Assembly: GCF_000516985.1 (NCBI RefSeq)
Contig: NW_006917093.1
Location: 248,001-312,000 of the forward strand
DNA: 64,000 bases
Reading direction: 5' to 3'
DNA from: Pestalotiopsis fici W106-1
Lineage: Eukaryota > Ascomycota > Sordariomycetes > Amphisphaeriales > Sporocadaceae
Shown here: piece by piece, positions 23,047 to 33,721 of the stretch
Numbering within the stretch: position 1 is the first letter of the stretch
Layout of the letters: each line of letters starts with the position of its first letter
The notes under the pieces: model-generated
Database searches by the model: none
The model's input: the letters and a program-made list of their open reading frames with translations, nothing else
What the model was told of the DNA's origin: nothing
Made by a program: the position numbers and the translations under genes

Positions 23047-26000
23047 CTTCGCTAATGTAGAGCAGCTCGTCGCGAGCTGCCTTTAGTAAAGGAAAGCCAG
23101 TATATGCGCCGGATCCGATATCAGGCGCGTTGGCTACAAGCTCATTTCCCGTCTCTAATGCTTCCAAATGGCTGTTCCTGGAGGCTTCTCGTACAGTTGA
23201 AAGCGGCAGTGGCAGACAAGACGTTCGACAACGGGCGGGAGAGTCGGCGTCGACGGGCTAATCCCCGCAGTGCGAATGTGGCTGGCAACTCAAATCGGAT
23301 CCTTTGTTCATGGGCGGAAAGTCGCAAACCGTCAAGAGTAGGTTCGTGGGCGGGTCCGGAGTAGATGTTACAGAGCCGACGGCAGCTCGCTCGGCAGTCG
23401 CGCTGGTAGAGGGTGGGAGCAGAAAGCGCCTGTATCAAGGCTCGCTCAACAGATGACGGAATAGATGGGAAAGCTCGGGAGGTCGGTTGAGATGGTGGCA
23501 GTACTACTGAGCAGCGTGGCTCGGAGCGACCTCATACGTAGTCCCCACAATGCTGCTTTTGGCCGGCCTGGCTAGTGAAAGACGGTCGATCGTTTAAAGT
23601 GCGGGATTGTGTGGGAGCGAGGAAGCTAGATCCGTTAGAAAACGCAGTTGATAGACCAGCTGAAAGTTGCTGTAGCTTGTAACCAAGCTGGTGTGCAGTT
23701 TTTTTTTTTGAGGCCGTTCTGGTATGATCGGATACGTAGTAGGTGGTAGGCAGCTGCTGTTCTTGCTCAAAGGTGTCATTCACGATGTGCAAAGTTGAGG
23801 CTAGGCGTTGCAGGCTAGGAATGTCGACAAAATATCGGTGTGATCAAGGTCGGTTGCGACTGAACTCTTTCTGGTGACTTTTTCCTCCCCCTTCCCTTCT
23901 CCCTTCGAGTCCACAGCCGTTTCTTTTTCTTTGTGGAACAATTGAGCAATTTCTATGTTGTCCCTCTGTATTGGCGGTACAGTAACACAAGGCGCATCTA
24001 GCTTGTGGTCGTTGCGATCAGATTGTAGCGAATTGCTGACGGGAGCAGTGAGGCAGCACTACCACCGTGAAATAGTCGGACTGTTAAAACTCAAGGACAA
24101 CCACCAAGAGCCACAGTGGGATCTTGGAAGATGGGAAATATATTGGGAAAAGCCAGATAGAACCCGACAGACCGAATGCGCCGATGATGTCGCAAACCAA
24201 GCTCTAGCACTTGGCGGACTCCAGCTGAACTGTAAAGTACGGCCGCGCCAGTAGGTGGGCTTGGTAGGTCGGCAGGTATTTGACTGGACTGGCCTCTGTG
24301 CTCAGAGGGTGCAGGTGCGAGTGCAACGACAGGCGCTTCACAAGGAGCTGGCTGGCGCAACTGTGATAGGGACGGTAAAGAAGGGGTCCCGGTCTTATTC
24401 GCTGACACTGCCTTCCGCCCGGCCTGCCTTGCTCGGTAAGGCTCGAGCAGCAAGAAGCAGCAGAATGCGCGGGATGAGGATGGGGATTGGGATGGGATTG
24501 GGGGGGTGTGCTGTAAGAAAAAGACGTAACCAGGGCGTGGGTTGTCAGAAGAAACGTGGAATAATCAATGATCGGCCGTCGGGATACGATTGAATTAAGT
24601 CACCGCTAAATGTATTTACACAGTGAGTAATGTAAATTTCCAACACAGTTTAGAGCAATGCAGCAGTGGAAGAAGGCTCCCAGCAGGGCTAATAATGAAT
24701 TTTGGGGTTATTAGGTACGCTGCGGCGTGGCATTGACACTATTGGCATTGCCAATTGACCTGGTACAACATGGCACCCGATCGTCTGGCTGCATACTAGT
24801 AAACTAAAATGTATATGCCAATTATCTCAAAGCGGATTGAGTTGATTGTTTAATCTGTCCTTTTCCGTCTTGTTAATCTCTTGTCAAGCATAAAGAATGT
24901 GAATTGTTTCATCCGCGGATACCGCTGGGAAAGCACTCGGTGTGCGAGCGGCAAGAAAGGCCACTGAAAGGTACCATACGTCAATTTCACTGCTGTCTTT
25001 ACGGAATACCTATGCACATTTAACCTAGAAGGGTCAATTATATTCCAATTTCTGAGTCTCTTGTTTTCTTCTTTTCCTCCGTCTCTACTATCTCAAGGCT
25101 ATCCTGTGCCAATTGCGATTGAGGTTTCTATTTTTACATTGCCCGAAACGTCTCATACACAAACAACGGCCTGGATCGTGCTGCTGCAAGGTCGTGGTCC
25201 TCAAATGAAGCCTCGCTGTCCACTAAACCTACTTACATCATGTTACGCACTGCAATGCAGCTAGGAGCCAAAGTCTCGCGGAAGCAGCGGTCACCGTCGT
25301 TTCAATGTTGCCCATCTGGTTGTACCCTACAATTCTCCTCGGTTAGCTCCTATGTCTAATGTAGCAGGCTGTGCTTTTTGCCCGACCGCCCGGTCTCCGT
25401 TACTACGAAGAATGCAAGTGAGTCTTGGGCAACATACACATCCCAGGTTGAAATATGATTGTCAATAGCTACATTGCTGTAGGTAGGCGGGACCAGGCGG
25501 AAATACACGGACGTGCGCATCAACCGTCTCACGCTGCCTTCAATCCAGCACTTCCCAGCCAGTACCTCATTGTACCTACTGTGCTTTTAACTAATACTTG
25601 TTCGGCTACACGGCCAACTCGTCCAGTTGGTATCTTATTCAAATCCTCTACAGAGTATATCCTTCAATTTATTTCCTTCCACCAGTTTGGGATGGGACAT
25701 GTGAGGCCGTCGAATCGTCAAGTATCTAATCCAAATAAGCAGCACAGATTCATTAGCGTCACACATGAGCAATAATGACTGCACTGTCATCGGTAACAGC
25801 ATCCCCCCTGCTGGGATCAACACACACTCGCATCCAAGGCATTAACAATGCTACGCCACCTACCTACCTGTGTCCTATTTTCCACGTGTTTTTTTCTGAG
25901 CAGCAGTTTTCCTTAATCCTTGCCGGGCACAATAACCGATATTGGCCTACGACTCCGTATTATTGATAGACGTCTTGTGTACCAAGGAGGCGAGCAGTAT

Positions 26001-29000
26001 ATTGAAAAAGCATTTCCGACTTGACGTGCGATGAAAATTCACGAATCTAGCTGCCACCAAAGAAAGAAGAACGCACTGTGTACGGAATAGCTTGGGTAAG
26101 AGTGCCGAGACTATCACCAAGCTGGTGTCAACCTAGAACCACCCATGAACTGGAGCTCCACTCAGAATCGTCAAAGTGGGAGATAATCATTGCACTGCGC
26201 CCAGATTGCCAGGATACAAGGTCACCCACCGATCAATCCCTACCTAACCGTCATCTCCTTTTAACTGTCAAGGGATGTCCTGCGATCAGTGCATCGCAAT
26301 AGTGCTTGGTGAGCCTGGTGCGTGCTTCAGCGGTGTGAAGTGAATCTTCAGGGATCTGATAAAGCAGATGCCATACCGTAATAAGTGCAGCTGTCTCTCT
26401 TGACCATCAAACAACACTAGACTGGTAGCCTGTGTTAGAATTCTTTGGTTTCCATCATCATTGAGGCACGGTCTGGTCTGGTTTTGTTGGTCATCTTCTT
26501 CAGATATCGTCGCCGCCCCCAACAGACACCGTATATGGTACCGTACTGAGAGTAGGGTACTTGTGATAGATCCACCAGAATCGCAATGACCGACATGAAA
26601 AAGCCTCAACTTCAATCACGATCGAAATCAAGGCAATACCAGAGATTCTCATCGGAGAATAAATTGAAAAAAAAAAAAAAAAAAGAGCTATAAATCAAGC
26701 ATCGATTTTCCAACTCGGGGCTCAATCAGCCGGTCATCAGTTGCCTTTTGTCACAAACCGAAGATTTGGTAGCGAGCAGTACAGGATCCACTCGTCAAGT
26801 TTGCCTATTTCAGATCGTCGTCCAGGACCTCGATCTACCCACGTGTCAGTCTGGGGTTTCGTCAGGAACGGTGGTAGGACAGCAGCTGCTAGTCAGCATG
26901 TGCTCTTGGTTCCCATTTGTCGCGCATTGGGCGATACCCACATGTCAAAAACGGCTCGTGCCTTGACTGGGCAATTCGAGGCAGATATCTACCGGCAAAT
27001 GAAGTAGTCCTGTGTACGGCAAAACAGGGAGCCTCGGATAAAGTGAATATCAAGGTATGATATGCTGGTGTATGGTGCGCCAAAGTACTACTTGATATAT
27101 CTGATCAGACCTATACTAACGGTCTTGTCCGGCAACCGTTCGTGGGCGGGAGATTGCCGGCCAACCCTAAAAGGCCTCGGATGTTGCGCCATGCTGACAC
27201 ATTGGCCAGCTAACCAAGGCTGCTAGGGTGGTTCAGCTAACAAGTCTTCTAGAAAACCACTTCATTGTTGAAAACAAGATCGTCGTCCATGGGGCAGGGG
27301 CACGGGCTCGTATTCAAGAAAACACGCCAAATGTTAGCAAAAACACCGTGCCTTTTACCAACGGACTCTACCATGGGTCTACTGTGTATGAGATCTACCG
27401 TGGATGTATAGCGCCAAGTGGCACCCTCAATTTTAAAGGCAGCAGAACAGCCAGCGAGCACGCAAGTCTCTGATGAAACGATCAGGCACAGCCGCTCCCA
27501 CCCTAACTTGAGCGACCTTATTCCCAACTGCCTGAAATGGTTTGTCACAGGGCGTGCAATCCATGCATTCAGGGCCATCCCTCCACGCTTTTTCTTCTTA
27601 CCACTGTGCTACGGATATATTCCGTAGCTCCGCTGTCAACCAGCAGATGAATGCCTACTATTACCTGCAGCACTTGAGACAGCTAAGGAAAACAACAAAT
27701 TGCGTGTTTCTCATTTCACGTGCACCGGCCCGACAGCCCTTTTTCTTCATTTGCTGCGGCTTCCTACGCAGTCCTTTTTCTTCCCCGGCAGTTCTGAAAT
27801 CGTGCAACCCACGCTAGACCGGTGAAATCATACTTTCCTAGAGCAAACTATAGATCAGGACGTCGCCAATCACGTTCCACAAGAAGCTTTTGTGCAAGCA
27901 CCGACGCAAAAAGGAACGTCAAACTCAGCTTTTTGGCTCGCAATAATGCATACCGAGTCCGATGGAAACTCCTGATAAGTCTAGATTTTATTCTTCTCTT
28001 TTTGGATATCTTGATCCGAATCATCGGATAATTTTCCCGCCGCCGTGCAGCAGACGGCGTTTCGCACGTGTCACATTGAGTTTAATTCCATCGTCTATAC
28101 TAAAAGTGATCGAGTCATGTCCTGTTCCGAAACGCTCTTTTCCGTTTGGTTGCTCTACAAATAGATGACTCGCAACAAGATGGTTGCTCGAGCCAGTATG
28201 ATGGGAAACTACTTTTGCCATTACCCGAGTGGCTAGAAGCCATGTGCCATTTACCGGGGCCGTTGATAGCGCCAACATTGTCGTTTACAGAGTACCTTGC
28301 CCAGACTTCTTCCGATTCTATCCAAAAGCTGACATGATGCAAAACGTCACAAGACAAGAATTGCATCACTAATGAATACTTTTGTACAAGACCGCAGAAA
28401 TGAGCAGCAGCCTCCGCCCAGGCCAGGTGCCATTTATATAATAAGTTTTCAAGGTTCCTGGAACTTACATTGGTTGACTAGAGGAGCCAGACTTCCAAGG
28501 AGCCCGAATCTATTGCTAAAATGCCCAGAAGAGTTCGGACTTTGCTTGGAATAAGTGAAGCCAGATAACATGTCATGCTGAGCACAACCTCTTACATGAC
28601 AGCGACCGAGTGCTCTATGAATTGTCTTGTAATAATCGGTGATGATCTTGCTGCGGTGAGATGGACTTTTTGACTGGGCACGTGAGGGTTCCCAACTGAT
28701 CTACAACCAAGGGTTTACGTAAACGCGTATGCTAGTTTCTTGACAGTAGTGTAACAACATATGTCCTCCGTGGACATGATGAGCCTGTAACAGTTTCTTT
28801 TGCTGCGAAATTCTAATATGCCGCGAAGGAGTTGGCCATTTCCATGTTTGTTGGGCAGAGAGGAAGCGGAACGAGGTCTAGTATCGTAATTGTGTGAGCG
28901 GCTCGCCCGTCTCTACATGGAAGACTTTGAAGGCAACAACTCTTTGCCTGGAGTCTTCTTGTCAAGTTTTGTACTTCTGAACCAATTGCAGAAACGAGCT

Positions 29001-29493
29001 TGGACTTGAAAAATTAGAAACAGGAAAATATGTGCCATTCAGGTATAATCTTCTCGAAGCAGCAACATGGAAACTATGAAGGCGCCATAATAAGTTGATT
29101 GGAGTCCAAATATGTCTGTAGTCAGTGACTACGACCGGAGGAGAGCGCTGATTTCCCTTTTCTTTCATCATGCTTCAATTAGAACCAAGCGATACAAGGA
29201 AAGCATTTCAGCGTAGAACAATCACCAAAGCCCTGTAATGTGGGTGTGAATTCATCTTTCTATGCGAGACTTGTGTAGTTTCCGTGTCTGTCTCCCAAAA
29301 GTCAAAACTCAAGGTGATGCTTTATATCGACAGGCCTAGCCAAATTGTTTTGAAAGCATAACATATGGCATTCACAAACAGGGCTCTAAATCCCGCCCAT
29401 ATTGTAGTGTAAGCGATGTTTCTGGAACCATTCTCTTCCGAAGCTCATGTATATGAATTTGAATATCTCTCCTGATCTGATGCTCCATACTCA
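23047..29493. other. Gene-poor region, no convincing gene
   Basis: 6.4 kb of roughly balanced base composition. The first 1-2 kb is probably promoter and leader of the G-alpha gene. Frames here are short (under about 120 codons), overlap on both strands and show no domain, splice pattern or signal peptide I can defend. A poly-A run sits at about 26667-26684 and a poly-T run at about 23700-23709. It is not AT-saturated, so it is not RIP-affected like 1.3-5.1 kb. Confidence 0.5.
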
Positions 29494-30547
29494 TCAGGGG
29501 CAAGAATGCATTTCTTCCGAGACTGCTCCAAGAGAATAATCAGACAAGTATAAGTTATGAATCCCATACCGATCAGAGGAGTGAATGCTGTTGGAATTGG
29601 TAGCGCATTAGAATTAGTGCCACGAAAAACCAAGTGGCACAGAATATAGAAATTTACGTAGTTTGCAGACAATATTTCCTTATTTGGTAGTTGTCATTTA
29701 TAAAAAAGTAAAATGCCAACCTCGCGAGTTTGGCGCTTCATGATAATACTACTCACTGTTGCATCTTTCACTCATCGGTGTCATGGAGACCTTTGAGCAG
29801 TCTGTGAATCTCCAATGTACGAGGCTCGTCATCTCTATTCGCACTTTTGCTGGCCGGCAAATTTTCTCGTACAATCCAGCAAGCGATCGCACGCCAAAGA
29901 CAAGTGCGACACGATCGGCAGAGATATTATTGTTCCACAACAGTAACATGTTTAATTCACTTACTTGAATCAAGTATGATAAAATGCTTCTCTTGCATAT
30001 TTCCCTCGAGTAATTCGTAGTCCAATCCTAGATACTATAGAATCAAGATGCTCGTTTGCTCCAAATGAGAGCATAAACCTCCAAGTCATGATCAACAGGA
30101 GAACGAAGTTTTGCATGATGGACAGGACAGACGCCTGGTCATGAGTGATTTTCATAGCCATTGGACCAGATTGATTGTATTTTNNNNNNNNNNNNNNNNN
30201 NNNNNNNNNNNNNNNNNNNNNNNNNNNNNNNNNNNNNNNNNNNNNNNNNNNNNNNNNNNNNNNNNNNNNNNNNNNNNNNNNNNCTTCTTTTTTTTTTTGG
30301 TTTTTCTATTTTTCTTTTTTGTTGAAAAATCCCAAAAGGCGGGGAAAGACAAAGGGGGGTAGATTTTTACTACTGTAAATAGAGTAATTTTATCCAAATC
30401 TTGGTTTTTCAACAGTTTGCCCTCTGGGCATCCGTAGTATTGTCTAGGCTGGTTGATATTCCTGTAGATACCCCCTATCGCAAAGATTTGATGCGCCAAT
30501 ATTGTGGCTAGAGCGAATATCATGACAACAAGTCGACTAGCTGCCAT
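29494..30547 (-). CDS. Candidate small secreted protein gene, interrupted by assembly gap
   Basis: Reconstructed from splice signals, so tentative. A first exon begins at ATG 30547 (MAASRLVVMIFALATILA, a good signal peptide) and continues through a YYGCPEGK segment to about 30370, then runs into low-quality sequence and the 100-N gap. Beyond the gap on the same strand are short exon-like pieces at 29965-30034 (acceptor CTATAG, donor GTAAGT), about 29757-29801 (acceptor TTCACAG, donor GTGAGT) and from 29587 (acceptor CCAACAG) to a stop near 29494. The last junction's phase is ambiguous; a second frame would run to 29445. The pieces contain isolated Cys and Tyr-rich segments. The layout (signal peptide, Y-x-C block, a hydrophobic strand ending in NC, late Cys) is reminiscent of secreted RNase-like-fold proteins of fungi. 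Function is not established and no catalytic residues can be assigned. Confidence 0.35.
30184..30283. other. Assembly gap of 100 N
   Basis: Exactly 100 N, the conventional size for a scaffold gap of unknown length. The right edge (30284-30360) has long T and G homopolymers typical of poor-quality contig ends. Confidence 0.98.
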
Positions 30548-33463
30548 TGTCGCACAAATACACGAATTTTGCAGCATTGCCATTCATAGAAAAGTATTGC
30601 TTGTTGATTTGAATCTCGAACAAACTCGGGGCTTGTATAGAGGTTATCATTTGACTGCACGTACCATATCAGGCAGGTAGGTGTATTTTCTTCCAAATTC
30701 AAGGGCCAAGCTGTCACAAAAGTCTCTACTCTGGTAAATGCTACAATCTCACCGACTTTGGGCAAATCAAGTCCATCTTGGCAAAGAGTATCACTGGGTC
30801 CAATTGACTGCACTCGTATGGGCCAGTCTGCAGCTCCAAGAGCGGAAAGGGAATATTTTAGCGAGCCCGAGGGTTGGCGTGCAGGGCCCAAACAATTGGG
30901 ATCCGCAACGTCGTGTGGAAATGAAACTCTATGCGATTCAGCCTTGCAAACTCCATGTCCGCGTGCAGAATGTAGCATTCTGGGTCACGAGCGTTCAAAC
31001 ATGATGCAATGTCTAAAGAAACCCATCTAGGTAGAGGCTGGGGCTGAGGTTCAGCAGCGTGGTGTACAGCCTTGATGCTTCGCCCTTCTCGCTAATGTAA
31101 GGAAAAGCTTCTCGAAGTTCCGCGACAGGGACCCGTGGCAGGGGAATGGATGGTAATGGAGGGGTTGGTTGCGTCCAGTGTGAGACACACCCACGTGGGC
31201 AAAACTTTTCGCCTGGTCAAAGGTTTGGCAGGATGATTTACATACGTACCACGTACCAAACTACTGCTGGGGACTTGGATAAGTGCAAATGGCCCACATA
31301 TCAAGCGACAACGTGCTTGATCTGGAAGAAATGTTTGGAGTTCACGAGCGGTATTTGCTCCGATATCCTTGTAGCGCTTTTACTGATAGACTGCTCTCAA
31401 AGGTCCACAATCTTGACTCGTGGAGACCAACCATTACTTACCAGGCCTACCAGCAGTTTATAAGGTTAGGTGCTGGAGAAACTAAGGCAAGTCTCTTGTT
31501 AATACATCCTTTGTACATTAGCTTATTAGTGGCCCCAGTGGCTTAAAGACAGCCCGCCAGAAGTGCCTTGTGTAACCAGGCGCAACACCACGACGAATAT
31601 TATTTTTGCTCTTTCGCTCAGGAAGGATAAGATACTATTTCATATAGCGGATGACGACGCAATACTGATAATCAAAGAGGCTACTTTCCATCCAAGGAAT
31701 ATTATCGATAGCTGGGTTACATTTGGGTAAGAGAAGCCTACCAAGCTTCCGTTCTTGAGCCCGGCCGATGCTGTACGTACTCCCAAAAGGATCACCATGT
31801 CCAGCGAATTTCGGATACCGAAAGCGTACACGTTACACTGTTCCATCGTCTGCTCTCCAACGAAATGACCATGCTGTCTCGGGTTGGCTGGTTTGCGAGC
31901 GTGGCTTTCTGCCGCCCGAAATCACTCCCACAACGGTGTTGATGCCGAATAGACCGTACTTGGACGGGTTACTGCCGACTCCTCCGTCGGCCCATAAATT
32001 CATACTATAAGATACCCATCTTGGAGTTTGTTGAGTGATATAACTTTGGTCCTCATAAGAGTGGGCCACGCGGCCCTCTATTTAATTGTAGAAATAGAGG
32101 AACAATAGCCTCGGTGCCGAACAAGTAGGTTGGTGTTTTTTTCTTCAAAATGACGATAACCAAGGCCAGTCATTCACCCATTAATAAATGTATGCCTCGT
32201 CTCGCCATAGGTAACACATCTAGTCAGCGCATCCCGCGTTGTTTTCCAAAAGCCACTCATCAATTAAAGTTCAGTCAGCAAATGTTGTCCGACGCAAGGG
32301 CTCATCATGGCAATCTACCAGTAGAACGGTTCGTTCAGGGACCGCACCTGGGGTAATTTAATCGCAATAGTTATATGGATGAAAGGCGCGCGTAGCCTAA
32401 TCAATGAGAGGGGGAATAAGGCGCCTCGGCTACATAGCACTAGTTAGACGAGATTCGCCGAGCGGAAACGATCATGTTGTATTTTCTTGCCTGCCCAATT
32501 GGCATCGCCCCCAGCATCCTGAATGAGCTTTACCCCGGGAGGTAGAGAGAGAGAGGATGGGGAGAGGAGGGCGAAAAAAAAAAAAAAAAGAGAGTGAGCC
32601 TTGTCTCTTGTTGGTCCTAATATTGCCGCACAGCTCGAGACAAGGTTGCAGCAGAGCCACTCAGCCAAGTGGTCCTATTGATGGGCTTGGCGACGCGCTG
32701 TGCGGCACAGACGTTGACACCCTACAGGCTGCAGCCCCTCGCCAATCGATGTGGGATGAATGGATTGATAGCCAGTGACTGACTGCACTGCCCTTTGGGC
32801 TCTCATCAAGTGCTGCGGGTTGGAATGACGGGAAGTGCCCAGCGCAAGCAAGCATTTACCAAGAGAGGAAGAGATAGATGGTGTGAAGGGACCCGCACCG
32901 ACGGGCTAGGAACGACCATTCAAGTCCCTTGTCAACTTGATCCGGGGTGCGACCCTGATCGCCGCCAATTGACTTGAGAAGCTTCTTCTTTTCCCTCTCT
33001 TCATTCCACACTGATGTAATAAAGGCGCGCAACTGCGGGAGGGAAATGTGAGGGTCCTCTATGGTCGCACCAGCTCTCTTTTGTCCACATTTCACAACAT
33101 CTGCCAAAAGATATTACCCACCAAAGACTGAGGCTGGTGCCTGGCTGACAGCCGCCTCACGGGAGCTCTCCTCTTTTTGGTCACCCAGGTGCTGTTCGTT
33201 CAACTCCTACCACTTTTACAGGGCACTCTTCAGCCTCTCTGCAAGTCAAGGTAGTGACCGACTGGGTTGTATGTATGTGACGCACCTAGGTTGGGGACTC
33301 TAGGGTCTCTTGTCTGTTGTTGGGTCACACACCTTTCGCCTCTCTTCTTTCCTTACTTTGCTTTCCCCCCCCTCGTTGTAAGATTTGCCAGTCTTCTTTC
33401 CTCTGCCTGGTCTACCATACACTTTTCCATTCCAAGAGAGGCGCAATACACGTGTAAAGAGGC
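30548..33463. other. Region with weak coding-like fragments, no assignable gene
   Basis: 2.9 kb between the candidate secreted-protein gene and the SH3 gene. On the minus strand, frames at about 31045-31220 and 30845-31035 read like protein (for example AELREAFPYISEKGEASRLY and DMEFARLNRIEFHFHTTLRI) but are in different phases and end in stops. The plus strand at 30758-31030 also has an open cysteine-containing frame. A YGPTE-containing fragment lies at about 31900-32000. None can be joined into a gene with confidence. Near 32576 there is an A run, and at about 33367 a C run. Confidence 0.35.
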
Positions 33464-33598
33464 ATGACTCGGGATGAGGGTTTTGATTTCATGAGCGACG
33501 ACGACGACGACTTACACGCGCCCTCCGATTTGGCTCCGCACTATAGCGCCGGCGCCTTGAGAGATTACAGCAGCACCGGCTCGTATAGTATCCCGTAG
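33464..33598 (+). CDS. Upstream ORF (44 aa) in the leader of the SH3 gene
   Basis: ATG 33464 to TAG 33596-33598 codes 44 aa, starting MTRDEGFDFMSDDDDDL, very acidic at first, then Ser/Tyr-rich. It ends 123 bp before the SH3-protein ATG at 33722, so it would be an uORF if transcription starts further upstream. It could instead be a spurious frame or a first exon of an alternative transcript. No homologue recognised. Confidence 0.35.
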   Translation: MTRDEGFDFMSDDDDDLHAPSDLAPHYSAGALRDYSSTGSYSIP

Positions 33599-33721
33599 AG
33601 ATATCGCGCCTTGACCCCACCACCACCACCGCCAACAATAACCGACGGCGAAGCAAGTCAGAAAACAAAGTGTTCCGAGGTCGCGCCTCTCGGCTTTCCT
33701 CACCTCTTCCCACTCACCAAC

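Noticed and set aside
26667..26684. Poly-A run as a retroposon tail
   Set aside because: No target-site duplication or upstream element sequence could be recognised; a simple homopolymer is enough to explain it.
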